Source: an uncultured Christensenellaceae bacterium
Lineage (GTDB): Bacteria > Bacillota > Clostridia > Christensenellales > Borkfalkiaceae
Assembly (NCBI GenBank): GCA_910586985.1
Contig: CAJUKK010000001.1
Span: 366,084-430,083, forward strand
Direction: 5' to 3'
DNA: 64,000 nt
Shown piece by piece: positions 1-8,336 of the stretch. The notes beneath the pieces were generated by a model, which was not told where the DNA came from, did no database searches, and worked only from the letters and a program-made list of their open reading frames with translations. The position numbers were made by a program, and so were the translations under genes. Every line of letters begins with the position of its first letter. The stretch's first letter is position 1.

Positions 1-575
1 AAAATATCTAACCGACGGCTGCGTTCCCCTTCGTCTCCCCCGAGAACTGCCAATTGACCGTTAATTTCTTGCCGAATCTTTAATAATTGTTCGAGTGCGT
101 TTTTATTTTTGACCAGCGCGTCTCCGAGCATATTGTCAATCAGCGCAAGCTGATGATTCTCTTTTAAAAGAAAAAAATGTTCGCTCTGTCCGTGAACGTC
201 TACAAGACGCGAAGTGATCCGTTTCAACATTGCGGAAGTTACGGCGCAACCGTTAATTTTACTGCCGCCCTTTCCGTCTTTTGTCAGTCGCCTCGTAATT
301 ACGAGAAGATCGTCCGATTCGATTTCCAATTCATCCAATATTTCAATAACCGCCCTATTTGCAGACAAACGAAATTCTGCGCGTACAAAACATTCCTCGG
401 CGCCATATCGGATCATGTTTTTATCCGCTTTTGCGCCGAGAACAAAATCAATCGAATCTAAAATGACCGATTTACCCGCGCCCGTTTCCCCAGATAATAC
501 ATTCAGCCCGTCCGAAAAATCAAGACGAGCTTTTTGAATGAGCGCAACATTTTGTATTGTAAGCGATTCCAGCAT
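1..575 (-). CDS. recN: DNA repair protein RecN, N-terminal part (cut by window edge)
   Basis: RecN is an SMC-like ATPase that acts at double-strand breaks in recombinational repair. The reading frame starts at an ATG at 575 and runs off the left edge with no stop, giving 191 residues. Near the N-terminus it has the Walker A loop GETGAGKS inside a run reading FSDGLNVLSGETGAGKSVI, the typical RecN nucleotide-binding start, and further on a VDVHGQSEHFFL segment like the family's Q-loop region. It is the last visible gene of the nadK-argR-recN series and starts 9 bp after argR ends. In Clostridia recN follows argR in just this order. The C-terminal ATPase half is not visible. Confidence 0.95.
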   Translation of the reverse strand, partial: MLESLTIQNVALIQKARLDFSDGLNVLSGETGAGKSVILDSIDFVLGAKADKNMIRYGAEECFVRAEFRLSANRAVIEILDELEIESDDLLVITRRLTKDGKGGSKINGCAVTSAMLKRITSRLVDVHGQSEHFFLLKENHQLALIDNMLGDALVKNKNALEQLLKIRQEINGQLAVLGGDEGERSRRLDI

Positions 576-583
576 AAGTAAAA

Positions 584-1045
584 TTAGTTTTCGATGATAT
601 TGTGCAAACGTTCGACAACTTCCTGTGCGCCGCTTTCCGTATCGCACACGATAAGCGCGGTATCGTCGCCCGCAACGCAACCGACAACTTCTTTATAATT
701 CAGACGGTCGACCACAACGCCCGCGTTTGCGCCGTTTCCGTTAAGGGTTTTTACGACAATCAAGTTGTTTGCATTGCGAATGGAAATTACGCTAGCACGG
801 AATAATGAGCGCAATTTATCCGAAATTTCGCCGCCTGTTTCCGTAATGCATGTATAGCGGAAACGTTTATGAACGCCCGCAACTTTAAAAAGCCGCAACT
901 CTTTGATGTCGCGGGAAACGGTGGCTTGCGTCACCGTAAAATCGTTGCGCAATAATTCTTCGCAAAGTTCTTCCTGCGTTTCGATTTCCTGTTCCGAAAC
1001 GATTTGCAATATTTTGTTGTGTCGTGCATTCCGAAGCATTGTCAT
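584..1045 (-). CDS. argR: Arginine repressor ArgR/AhrC
   Basis: A hexameric arginine-sensing DNA-binding protein that represses arginine biosynthesis and activates catabolism. The 153-residue length is normal. The N-terminal winged helix carries ATVSRDIKELRL (residues about 40-51), including the SR pair that contacts DNA. The C-terminal core has the arginine-binding GDDTALIVC motif near residue 127. It lies between nadK and recN in the conserved Clostridia order. No arginine biosynthesis gene is in the window, so its targets are elsewhere. Confidence 0.95.
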   Translation of the reverse strand: MTMLRNARHNKILQIVSEQEIETQEELCEELLRNDFTVTQATVSRDIKELRLFKVAGVHKRFRYTCITETGGEISDKLRSLFRASVISIRNANNLIVVKTLNGNGANAGVVVDRLNYKEVVGCVAGDDTALIVCDTESGAQEVVERLHNIIEN

Positions 1046-1055
1046 TTGAATATCC

Positions 1056-1850
1056 TCAATTGATTTTTTCTGTTAATCTGCGGAAAAAACCGCTTTTGTC
1101 TCTTGTTAAAAAATGTGCCGTGCGGTCTGACTTTTTTACGGTAAGAGCGTCGTCGGCCCCAACTTCGCCCAAATATACGCCGTCGCCGTATAAAAGCAAG
1201 GGAACCGTACCTTCTTCCAATCGGAAAGAAAGCGTCCGCGTATCCGGATAAGCTATCGGACGGCTGCGCATCGAAAAGGAACATACGGGCGTTAAAAGAA
1301 ACGTTTCGCAATCGGGAGACATGATACTGCCGCCTGCGGAAAGCGAATATGCCGTAGAACCCGTCGGCGTTGCTACGATTAATCCGTCCGCCGTAAAATC
1401 CCCCGCATAACGGTTATCGATGTCCACTGAAATTTTTACGATCCGGTTACCGTTCTGCGGCACGACGCGCCTTAGCAACGTCATTTCGTTTAAGCAGTGG
1501 GCATGCCGCCCGTTTAAGGTAACTTCAAGTAACGAGCGTTTCTGAATTACGGCGTGTTTATTGCATATCAGCGCAATCGCCGAATCGATTTCCGTACGTT
1601 CGAACTCGGTTAAAAAACCAAGCGTTCCGTAATTGATACCCACAATGGGAACACAAAGCTCTGCGGCGCGTTTAGCTGCCCTCAATACCGTTCCGTCGCC
1701 GCCCAAAGCTACAATCAGATCAACGGCGCATATATCTTCTGCATGACGAAATATATTCGACGCCAAGTCCGACTGCAAAAGTTTAGCTTGAAAATCCTTT
1801 GCGGCATGTATAACCTGCGTTGTATCCTTTGTGAAGATTCCGATTTTCAT
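1056..1850 (-). CDS. nadK: NAD kinase
   Basis: Phosphorylates NAD to NADP in the cytosol. The 264 residues include the diagnostic GGDGT motif (residues about 51-55), GINYGTLGFLTEF, an LNEMTLLR segment (the NE pair) and DGLIVATPTGSTAYSLSAGG, all standard for the family. There is no Shine-Dalgarno sequence before the ATG. Instead a strong promoter (TTGCAT, 17 bp, TATAAT) ends only 8 nt upstream of it, so the transcript probably begins within a couple of bases of the start codon. Downstream argR begins 10 bp after the stop. Confidence 0.95.
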   Translation of the reverse strand: MKIGIFTKDTTQVIHAAKDFQAKLLQSDLASNIFRHAEDICAVDLIVALGGDGTVLRAAKRAAELCVPIVGINYGTLGFLTEFERTEIDSAIALICNKHAVIQKRSLLEVTLNGRHAHCLNEMTLLRRVVPQNGNRIVKISVDIDNRYAGDFTADGLIVATPTGSTAYSLSAGGSIMSPDCETFLLTPVCSFSMRSRPIAYPDTRTLSFRLEEGTVPLLLYGDGVYLGEVGADDALTVKKSDRTAHFLTRDKSGFFRRLTEKIN

Positions 1851-1858
1851 TTTTTATA

Positions 1859-1887
1859 ATTATACCATTGTTTATGAATAAATGCAA
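1859..1887 (-). promoter_or_regulatory. Promoter for nadK-argR-recN, leaderless geometry
   Basis: On the minus strand TTGCAT (1887-1882), a 17-bp spacer and TATAAT (1864-1859) form a near-consensus vegetative promoter in the 60-bp tlyA-nadK gap. The expected start site is about 1852, only 1-2 nt before the nadK ATG at 1850. Confidence 0.7.
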
Positions 1888-1910
1888 CTAATTTAAGTAA
1901 CAATTTTTAT

Positions 1911-2669
1911 TTATATCAAGGTTGCGGCTCGCTTTAAAAAGGTTTCGCAATCGATTGGGCGCCCCCCTTTTTGCAACCTGACAATATATTCCACATTTTT
2001 CCGTTCTCGGATTGGCGCATTTACGATGTCTACCGTCGGCAATCCAAGCGATATCGCAAAATCATAAAATGTAGCGAGTAATTTTTTATGATGCGCAACG
2101 GGCAATATTCCGTGTTTTGTAAGATTCTTTCCTTCACACTCGAATTGCGGTTTAAAAAGCACGAACGCCTCTCCGTTCACCTCTAAAACATCAAAAATTA
2201 CAGGAAGAATTAAACGCAATGAGATAAAGCTGAGATCGGATACGATTCCGTCGATTTTTTCCGGAAAATTACGCTTTGTCAGATAACGGGCATTCGTTCC
2301 GTCCATGACGATAACTTCTTTTTTCGACGCAATTTCGGGAGCGAGCTGGCTTGTCCCCACGTCTACGCAATAAACGCGTTTGACTCCGCGACGGAGCAGA
2401 CAATCTGTAAACCCACCCGTACTAGCGCCGAGATCTACAAAAATCTTTCCGCTCACGTCAACCGAAAAATGCGAAAGCCCGCGTTCTAATTTGTTGCCGC
2501 CGCCTGAAACAAAATCTGAAATTTCGGGCAACTCGAATACGTCGTTCTCCTTAACGTCGTCCGAAGGAGTTAATACTTTTCCGTTCCTTTTGATCAATCC
2601 TCGTGCGATTATTTGCGCCGCCTTTGTACGAGAACCGTATTTTTCGGCAAAAAACTTATCCGCGCGCAT
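1911..2669 (-). CDS. tlyA: TlyA-family rRNA (cytidine-2'-O)-methyltransferase
   Basis: An S4-domain RNA-binding segment (RADKFFAEKYGSRTKAAQII, residues about 2-21) is followed by an FtsJ/RrmJ-type SAM methyltransferase fold (VDLGASTGGFTDCLLRRG, then VYCVDVGTSQL). TlyA proteins 2'-O-methylate rRNA; some are called hemolysins for historical reasons. I chose the ATG at 2669, which puts GGAA at a good distance and overlaps the dxs end by 14 nt. A TTG at 2681 in the same frame would add four residues. With this start it is 252 residues, which is normal. Confidence 0.9.
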   Translation of the reverse strand: MRADKFFAEKYGSRTKAAQIIARGLIKRNGKVLTPSDDVKENDVFELPEISDFVSGGGNKLERGLSHFSVDVSGKIFVDLGASTGGFTDCLLRRGVKRVYCVDVGTSQLAPEIASKKEVIVMDGTNARYLTKRNFPEKIDGIVSDLSFISLRLILPVIFDVLEVNGEAFVLFKPQFECEGKNLTKHGILPVAHHKKLLATFYDFAISLGLPTVDIVNAPIRERKNVEYIVRLQKGGRPIDCETFLKRAATLI

Positions 2670-4374
2670 TACATTTTCCAATATAAGAAAGAATTTCTTC
2701 TTTTGATAATCCGAATTTTTGCGAAAGCGCGCGCGGTTCGCCGTGCGGAATAAACGTATCGTTCAATCCAAACGCCTTAATGCACTTATTGCCGCCCATG
2801 TAAAAACGGTTGATCGCATCGCCCAAACCGCCGATCGCCGCATTGTCTTCTATCGTGATAACGTACTTTTGCGTTGCATTTTGTAAAAGCTCCCGATCCA
2901 ACGGACGCAAAAATCGGGCGTTGACTAAAGTAAAATCTAATCCTTGCATATTTGCATCCGCTAAAACGTTTTCGGCAAGCGAAATGCAGCGTTCACCCGC
3001 GGCAAGCACGATTATGTCTGACAAACTACTGTGTAAAATTTCAAATTTTCCAATTTCAACAGCATTTGCCCGCCCCTCTGCGCCGTCACGCGGATACCGA
3101 ATGGCAAACGGGTGGGAATAGTCTGCGCTTAATTTTATAAGTTCCCGAAACTCGGCAATATTTTTGGGAATTGCAACGGTCAGATTTGGAATAAACGATA
3201 GATACGAAAGATCGAATACGCCTTGATGGGTCTCTCCGTCCGCCCCCGTTATTCCCGCGCGATCGATACAAAAAGTAACGGGTAAATCCTGACCGCAAAC
3301 GTCGTGGATTATTTCGTCGAAAGCTCTCTGTAAAAAAGTCGAATAGATCGCATAATAAGGTTTTAACCCTTGAGATGCCATTGCCGCACAGAGCACGGAG
3401 GCGTGTTCTTCGCAAATTCCAACGTCAAAGGCGCGATCGGGAAATACATTAAAAAAGTTTCTCAGTCCCAAAGCGTCCGTCATCGCCGCCGTTACTGCCA
3501 CAATTTTTTCGTTTTCTTTTGCGAGTTTCGTAAGTTCTTCGCCAAGTGCAACCGAATATTCTTTCTTTTTTGTACCGCCGTGCGGCGATATACCGTGCGT
3601 ACGGTCGGGAGCATTTTCACAAAAAGGATGCCCCTGCCCTTTTTTTGTGGACAGATGCAGCAAAACGCTTCCGTTTTGTAATTTTTGTTTGGCTGTTTCC
3701 AACACAGACAACATCTCGCATATATCGTTGCCGTTATAAACGCCCATGTATTGAAGTCCGAAACGTTCGAACAGCCGTATATCGTCGCGAAGAAACGGCT
3801 CGCGTTTCATCTCGTCTAAAATTTCATGCGCACCGCCGACCGTAGGCGAAATAGACATTCCGTTGTCGTTAAGAATAAATAAAACGGAAGTTTCTAAAAT
3901 ATGTATGCTATTGAGAGCTTCGTAAATAAGACCGTTATTGAAGGAACCGTCCCCGACAAGCGCAATTACCCGATAGTTTTCGCCGAGCAAATCCCGCGCC
4001 TTTGCGATTCCGAGCGCGGCAGAGAGCGCGGTGCCCGCATGCCCCGTCTCATAACAGTCAAATTCGCTTTCCGAACGCTTGGGGAAACCAGACAACCCTC
4101 CCTCTTGCCGCAATGTGGAAAAACGGTTTGCGCGCCCCGATAACAGTTTATGCGTATAGCATTGATGTCCCACGTCGAACACGATTTTGTCGTGCGGAAA
4201 ATCGAAAACACGGTGTAAAGCGACCGTAAGTTCGACAACTCCCAAATTTGAAGAAAGATGCCCTCCGCATTCCGCAACGGTGTGGACGATTTCCGTACGG
4301 ATATCCTCGCAATATTCCTTTAATTGTTGAGAAGAGAGCGCGCATAGCTGCTCTCTGTTTAATTCTTTTAACAT
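2656..4374 (-). CDS. dxs: 1-deoxy-D-xylulose-5-phosphate synthase
   Basis: A thiamine diphosphate enzyme that condenses pyruvate and glyceraldehyde 3-phosphate, the first step of the MEP isoprenoid pathway. Visible are FDVGHQCYTHKLLSGR, the ThDP-binding GDGSFNNGLIYEALN (the usual GDG start, with a less usual continuation), and the transketolase pyrimidine-domain GICEEHA and DRAGITGADG motifs. At 572 residues it is about 50 shorter than common Dxs proteins (around 620), but start, stop and main motifs are present. It sits 11 bp after ispA in an isoprenoid mini-cluster. Confidence 0.95.
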   Translation of the reverse strand: MLKELNREQLCALSSQQLKEYCEDIRTEIVHTVAECGGHLSSNLGVVELTVALHRVFDFPHDKIVFDVGHQCYTHKLLSGRANRFSTLRQEGGLSGFPKRSESEFDCYETGHAGTALSAALGIAKARDLLGENYRVIALVGDGSFNNGLIYEALNSIHILETSVLFILNDNGMSISPTVGGAHEILDEMKREPFLRDDIRLFERFGLQYMGVYNGNDICEMLSVLETAKQKLQNGSVLLHLSTKKGQGHPFCENAPDRTHGISPHGGTKKKEYSVALGEELTKLAKENEKIVAVTAAMTDALGLRNFFNVFPDRAFDVGICEEHASVLCAAMASQGLKPYYAIYSTFLQRAFDEIIHDVCGQDLPVTFCIDRAGITGADGETHQGVFDLSYLSFIPNLTVAIPKNIAEFRELIKLSADYSHPFAIRYPRDGAEGRANAVEIGKFEILHSSLSDIIVLAAGERCISLAENVLADANMQGLDFTLVNARFLRPLDRELLQNATQKYVITIEDNAAIGGLGDAINRFYMGGNKCIKAFGLNDTFIPHGEPRALSQKFGLSKEEILSYIGKCNARG

Positions 4375-4385
4375 GGCGGCTCCTG

Positions 4386-5261
4386 TCAGTGTGTGCGCGT
4401 ACGTACAAAACGTACAAGTTGCCGTAAAAAGGAAACGTCTTCCGCAATTCCTTCAAGCTGGGCTTCGCAACGCTCCGCCACAAGGTCGGCTCTCAGTTCC
4501 GCGCTCTTTAAACCGTAAAGTTTTACGCAGGTAAGCTTATTTTCCGCGCTGTCCTTGCCTACGGTTTTCCCAAGATCTTCGCTCTTGCCCTTTACGTCTA
4601 GAATATCGTCCGTCATCTGGAAAAGCACGCCGAGTTCCGCGCCGAATGCGCACATTTCGGTAAAATTCCTACCCGTCAGAATTGCAGCCATAACAAGCGG
4701 CGCGGCGATCAGTTTTCCGGTTTTATTGGCATATATAAACTGTAATGCATCTTCTCCCGAATCGTCGCTGTTTTCGTAAAGAATATCCGCCGATTGCCCC
4801 GCAATCATACCGCCCGCACCGGCAGCGTCGATCAGCCATTTTGCCGCTAGGCGGTGCGTTTCGCCGCGTCCGCTCTCAGAAAGAGCGATCGAGCATGCCT
4901 CGGAAAGCAACGCGTCTCCTGCAAGAATGGCGTTTGCCTCGCCAAACTTTTTATGATTGGAAGGCATTCCCCTCCGAAAGTCGTCGTTATCCATAGCGGG
5001 CAAATCGTCGTGAATAAGCGAATAGGTATGTATACACTCTATAGCAAGCGCGAGCATTCCCTCTTCTCCGGCATTGCCGCCGAATGATTCTAACGCAGAA
5101 AAGAACAGCGCGGGACGCAATCGTTTGCCGCCGCCCTGCAGAGAATAGCGCATGCTCTCCGCAAGAACTGCGGGACGATAGTTCATCTCCGCGCAATATT
5201 TTTCAAGAACGCGCTCAAATTGGCGCGTATATCCGTCGAATTTTTCTAAAAATTCTGTCAT
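4386..5261 (-). CDS. ispA: Polyprenyl (farnesyl) diphosphate synthase
   Basis: A trans-prenyltransferase that adds isopentenyl diphosphate to allylic diphosphates. The first aspartate-rich motif is HDDLPAMDNDD (residues about 88-98), the second QMTDDILDVKG. GGGKRLRP near residue 45 binds the diphosphate. Its 291 residues fit farnesyl/geranyl diphosphate synthases. It overlaps folD by 4 nt (ATGA type). In most Clostridia xseA and xseB stand between folD and ispA; here they do not. Confidence 0.93.
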   Translation of the reverse strand: MTEFLEKFDGYTRQFERVLEKYCAEMNYRPAVLAESMRYSLQGGGKRLRPALFFSALESFGGNAGEEGMLALAIECIHTYSLIHDDLPAMDNDDFRRGMPSNHKKFGEANAILAGDALLSEACSIALSESGRGETHRLAAKWLIDAAGAGGMIAGQSADILYENSDDSGEDALQFIYANKTGKLIAAPLVMAAILTGRNFTEMCAFGAELGVLFQMTDDILDVKGKSEDLGKTVGKDSAENKLTCVKLYGLKSAELRADLVAERCEAQLEGIAEDVSFLRQLVRFVRTRTH

Positions 5262-6112
5262 GCCTGTTTCTCCGTACGCTCAAAAGCGTCGCATACATTT
5301 TGAAGGAGCATGGCGATCGTCATCGGCCCGACTCCGCCGGGGACGGGCGTAATATATGCCGCCCGATCTTTTACATGTTCAAAATCCACGTCGCCGCAAA
5401 GCAAACCGTTATCGTCGCGGTTCATTCCTATGTCGATTACCGTTGCGCCCTCTTTCACCATATCGGCAGTGATAAATTTAGCTTTGCCGATGGCGGCGAT
5501 AAGAATATCCGCGCGCAGACATTCTTCTTTTAAATTATCCGTTTTTGAATGACAGACGGTCACGGTCGCATCAGCGTTTAAGAGCAGAAGAGCCATCGGT
5601 CTCCCTACGATATTGCTCCTTCCCACAACGACGGCGCGTTTGCCTCGCGTTTCTATCCGATAACGTTTTAAAAGCTCCATAACGCCGAGCGGAGTACATG
5701 CAACAGTCCCGCCGCCTCCCGTTGCAAGCATTCCGATATTTTCAGTGGAAAATCCGTCGACGTCCTTGGAAGTAGGAATCAGCGAAAGAATACGTTCTGC
5801 GTCAAGATGTTTGGGCAAAGGCAACTGCACGAGAATGCCGTGTACGTTTCGGTCTGCTGCGAGCGAAACTATCAGTTCTTCCGCCGCACGCTGCGTTGTT
5901 TCCGCCGGCAGGTAATGCGCAAAAGAACGAATTCCCGCCTCTTCGCACGCCTTGATTTTATTCCGCACATAAACTTGTGAGGCAGCGTCGTCTCCGATGA
6001 GTACGACCGCAAGCCCCACTTTTTTACCGTATTTCTTTTCAAATACGCGCGTCCGTTCGGACAATTCCAAACGGATATCCCGCGCGACGCTCTTTCCGTC
6101 GATCAGCGTCAT
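5258..6112 (-). CDS. folD: Bifunctional methylenetetrahydrofolate dehydrogenase/cyclohydrolase
   Basis: Interconverts 5,10-methylene-, methenyl- and 10-formyl-tetrahydrofolate. It has VYVRNKIKACEEAGI with the catalytic Y/K, GILVQLPLPKHLD, KDVDGF, and the NAD(P) loop VVGRSNIVGRPMALLLL, and ends near PVPGGVGPMTIAML. The length of 284 is typical. It overlaps nusB upstream by 4 nt and ispA downstream by 4 nt, so the three are translationally coupled. Confidence 0.96.
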   Translation of the reverse strand: MTLIDGKSVARDIRLELSERTRVFEKKYGKKVGLAVVLIGDDAASQVYVRNKIKACEEAGIRSFAHYLPAETTQRAAEELIVSLAADRNVHGILVQLPLPKHLDAERILSLIPTSKDVDGFSTENIGMLATGGGGTVACTPLGVMELLKRYRIETRGKRAVVVGRSNIVGRPMALLLLNADATVTVCHSKTDNLKEECLRADILIAAIGKAKFITADMVKEGATVIDIGMNRDDNGLLCGDVDFEHVKDRAAYITPVPGGVGPMTIAMLLQNVCDAFERTEKQA

Positions 6113-6501
6113 GAATTGATTACCCCCGCGAGTACGCCGTTGACAAACGACGCAGAATTTTCCGTCGAGTATTTTGCGGCAAGCCCCGCCGCCTCGTTCA
6201 CAGACACAACGTTTGGCACGTCTTCCGCATATTTAATTTCCGCAAGAGCGATCAGCAATATTGCCCGATCGACGGGATATATACGGTATTCCTTGAACCT
6301 GAGCACCTTTTCGCCGAGCAGGTTTAAAAGTTCCTCTTTGTGCTCGGCAACAAGGCTTACGAGGCGGTCGGCAAACGCCGTATCCTCCTCGTTTAAATTT
6401 GCTTTTTTATAGACTGCGGATCTCAGCGGTTTATCCGAACCGTCATGAAACAACTCGGCAAACACCAATTTAAACGCCGCTTCTCTTGCATCGCTTCTCA
6501 T
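6109..6501 (-). CDS. nusB: Transcription antitermination factor NusB
   Basis: A small all-helical RNA-binding protein that works with NusE (S10) in rRNA antitermination. The 130 residues open with the family's start MRSDAREAAFKLVFAELFHD and contain FVNGVLAGVI at the C-terminus, with the typical DRAILLIALAEIKY helix in between. It lies 20 bp after the Asp23-family gene and overlaps folD by 4 nt. Confidence 0.92.
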   Translation of the reverse strand: MRSDAREAAFKLVFAELFHDGSDKPLRSAVYKKANLNEEDTAFADRLVSLVAEHKEELLNLLGEKVLRFKEYRIYPVDRAILLIALAEIKYAEDVPNVVSVNEAAGLAAKYSTENSASFVNGVLAGVINS

Positions 6502-6521
6502 GTAATTCCTTCTTTTTGCGC

Positions 6522-6911
6522 TTAATTATCGCCGTTTGACTCAGAGCGCTCGGTTTCGGATTCCTGCGCAACGCTTTGCGGAGCGCTCGCATCGGGGAAT
6601 ACAACGCTCTGAACGTGAATATCCACTTTCGCAATCTTATACTTCGTCATCGACTCCACCATCTGTTTGATCGTCTGCTGAATGCGGTATGCGATTTCGG
6701 GCACGTTATAACCGTATTGTGCGATCACGGAAATGTCTACGAATACGCCTTCCTTTTCAAAACAAAGTTTGATCCCCTTGCTTTTGGACGGAACAAGCTG
6801 TATACCCTCCGTCTCCTGTAAACTCAGCGCAACGATTCCGCTTACAATATCCGAATTATAAGTGACTCTTCCTTTTTGCCCGTTGGGACTATTATATTTG
6901 ATACTTGCCAT
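6522..6911 (-). CDS. Asp23/Gls24 family envelope-stress protein
   Basis: A 129-residue Asp23 (alkaline shock protein) family member. It contains DIVSGIVALSLQETEGIQLV and VFVDISVIAQYGYNVPEIAYRIQQTIKQMVESMT. Such proteins sit at the membrane through partners and are linked to envelope homeostasis. In Clostridia this member precedes nusB, as here. It is the first gene after the promoter at about 6966 and so probably heads the operon that runs to dxs-tlyA. Confidence 0.9.
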   Translation of the reverse strand: MASIKYNSPNGQKGRVTYNSDIVSGIVALSLQETEGIQLVPSKSKGIKLCFEKEGVFVDISVIAQYGYNVPEIAYRIQQTIKQMVESMTKYKIAKVDIHVQSVVFPDASAPQSVAQESETERSESNGDN

Positions 6912-6934
6912 AATATGCTCCTTCTCGATTTAGC

Positions 6935-6962
6935 AAAACCTGCGCGGGACACCCCACGCAGG
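6935..6962 (-). terminator. Terminator hairpin at the end of the spoIIIA operon
   Basis: On the minus strand CCTGCG (6962-6957) and CGCAGG (6944-6939) pair, with an inner GGG/CCC helix, followed by TTTT. It stands 42 bp beyond the spoIIIAH stop. It overlaps the start-site region of the next promoter. Confidence 0.6.
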
Positions 6963-6965
6963 AAT

Positions 6966-6974
6966 ATTATAGCA
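6966..6974 (-). promoter_or_regulatory. Extended -10 promoter for asp23-nusB-folD operon
   Basis: On the minus strand TGCTATAAT is a perfect extended -10 element (TGnTATAAT). No good -35 is visible. The expected start is near 6959, inside the 5' arm of the adjacent terminator hairpin, so new transcripts would lack part of that stem. Confidence 0.55.
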
Positions 6975-7003
6975 CATAACTTATGATTTTACCACTGTTT
7001 TTA

Positions 7004-7492
7004 TTAACTTTCTGCATAAACAGGCATAATTATTACGTTTCCGGAAACAACTCCCGTCTCTTTTTTCAACATCGTGTAGATTTTCAAAGCCGAATCGTAA
7101 TTAAGCTCGTCGGAATTGATAAATACGTTGCAGCTACCCGAGTCGGAACCGATTACAACGACCGCGTCGGAAAAGCCGATCGATTTGATCATTGTTTCAA
7201 TAACAAGTTCGTTTTCCATGATACCGACCATTTTTTGTTTCATAGAAACTGCTTCGAGATATTCCGCGCTGTCTTTCGCATAAGCGGAAATTACGCTGTC
7301 GATCTGCACGAATTCTTCGCTGCGCGTTATGGTACGTTCGGAGCGGAAGGACGTGAAGTAATTTGCGGTCGTGTTATCTCCGCCGGCCGCCTCTGCCGTA
7401 CGCGTGCCCGCAAGGACGAAGTTGAATACGGCGGTTACCGCAAGCAACAGGACGAGGGTTGACATAAGTGCAATTTTCTTGGTGTTTGACAT
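7004..7492 (-). CDS. spoIIIAH: Stage III sporulation protein AH
   Basis: The mother-cell half of the SpoIIIAH-SpoIIQ channel that joins mother cell and forespore. The 162 residues have one N-terminal membrane helix (about residues 7-28, STLVLLLAVTAVFNFVLAG), then an extracytoplasmic domain with the YscJ/FliF-like ring-building fold near the end (IDSVISAYAKDSAEYLEAV to TMLKKETGVVSGNVIIMP). Last gene of the spoIIIA operon, 38 bp after spoIIIAG. Confidence 0.9.
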   Translation of the reverse strand: MSNTKKIALMSTLVLLLAVTAVFNFVLAGTRTAEAAGGDNTTANYFTSFRSERTITRSEEFVQIDSVISAYAKDSAEYLEAVSMKQKMVGIMENELVIETMIKSIGFSDAVVVIGSDSGSCNVFINSDELNYDSALKIYTMLKKETGVVSGNVIIMPVYAES

Positions 7493-7530
7493 AATCTATC
7501 TCCTTACAATTAGATTCATAAAATCATATG

Positions 7531-7881
7531 CTATCCTTTCGCCGGATAGACCGAAATTTTGCTTTTTTCAAGCATTAATGCGGCAGACGCTACGTCTGCA
7601 ACACGCGAACGTGCTAACAGGCTTTCCTCGCCGCCGATTACGATGACCGCATTGACGGGAACGCCGTTTTCTTCTCCTACCATAACGCTGATGCATTCCA
7701 CACCGTCGATTGTCTGCAAAAGCGCGGCAAGGCGTTGTTCATGTTCCGTCTCCGCGGAAATTTTCGAACTCCCGAAAAATACCTTCCACACGACGAGCAG
7801 CAAAAGGAGCGCGGCGAATAAAATAAGCATGAGACGAAACGTTTTATTGGCAAACAGATTTTTAAACGTGTCTCTTTTCAT
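7531..7881 (-). CDS. spoIIIAG: Stage III sporulation protein AG
   Basis: A ring-forming protein of the SpoIIIA-SpoIIQ feeding channel. The 116 residues have one membrane helix at about 15-36 (FRLMLILFAALLLLLVVWKVFF), then a short ring domain with LAALLQTIDGVECISVMVG and RVADVASAALMLEKSKISV. At 116 residues it is at the short end of the family (often about 180-230). It overlaps spoIIIAF by 4 nt. Confidence 0.85.
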   Translation of the reverse strand: MKRDTFKNLFANKTFRLMLILFAALLLLLVVWKVFFGSSKISAETEHEQRLAALLQTIDGVECISVMVGEENGVPVNAVIVIGGEESLLARSRVADVASAALMLEKSKISVYPAKG

Positions 7882-8336
7882 AAAATCTCCGTGTCACAGC
7901 CGTACCGTTCATTGAGTTCGCTCCGTATCTGACTTATTATATTGATATGCTCGTCCTCTGCATTTATTCCGAAATCTAAAATTTTTACTTGCAAACTTTT
8001 GACGGAAAAACGCGAATCTGTATTTCTTATACAATTTATCTCTGCCAGAATGCCGAACTTCTTTGATAAATAACCCGCAATTTCCCGCTCGTCCGCATCC
8101 GACATCAGTTCCGCACTGCTTTCCAGATAGCTTTCGTCTATCTGAATTTGCTCCTGTGATTCGAATGAAAAACCATCGCCCCTGAAAAATGATACGAACG
8201 GAGTGATTAAAATCACAAGTCCGATCAGCTTTACCGTACCTTTGACAAACTTTCCCATTTTGCCCGACGGCGATATAACCGCAACTACGGCGGACAGCAA
8301 AACCACGCCCGCAATCGCTAAAATGTATCCTTTCAT
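7878..8336 (-). CDS. spoIIIAF: Stage III sporulation protein AF
   Basis: 152 residues with two N-terminal membrane segments (ILAIAGVVLLSAVVAVISP and VKLIGLVILITPFVSFF) and a soluble C-terminal domain (VKSLQVKILDFGINAEDEHI). This is the SpoIIIAF layout, an engulfment-stage channel component in the mother-cell membrane. It starts one base before spoIIIAE's stop and overlaps spoIIIAG by 4 nt. Sequence alone is weakly conserved, so position in the operon carries much of the call. Confidence 0.85.
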   Translation of the reverse strand: MKGYILAIAGVVLLSAVVAVISPSGKMGKFVKGTVKLIGLVILITPFVSFFRGDGFSFESQEQIQIDESYLESSAELMSDADEREIAGYLSKKFGILAEINCIRNTDSRFSVKSLQVKILDFGINAEDEHINIISQIRSELNERYGCDTEIL

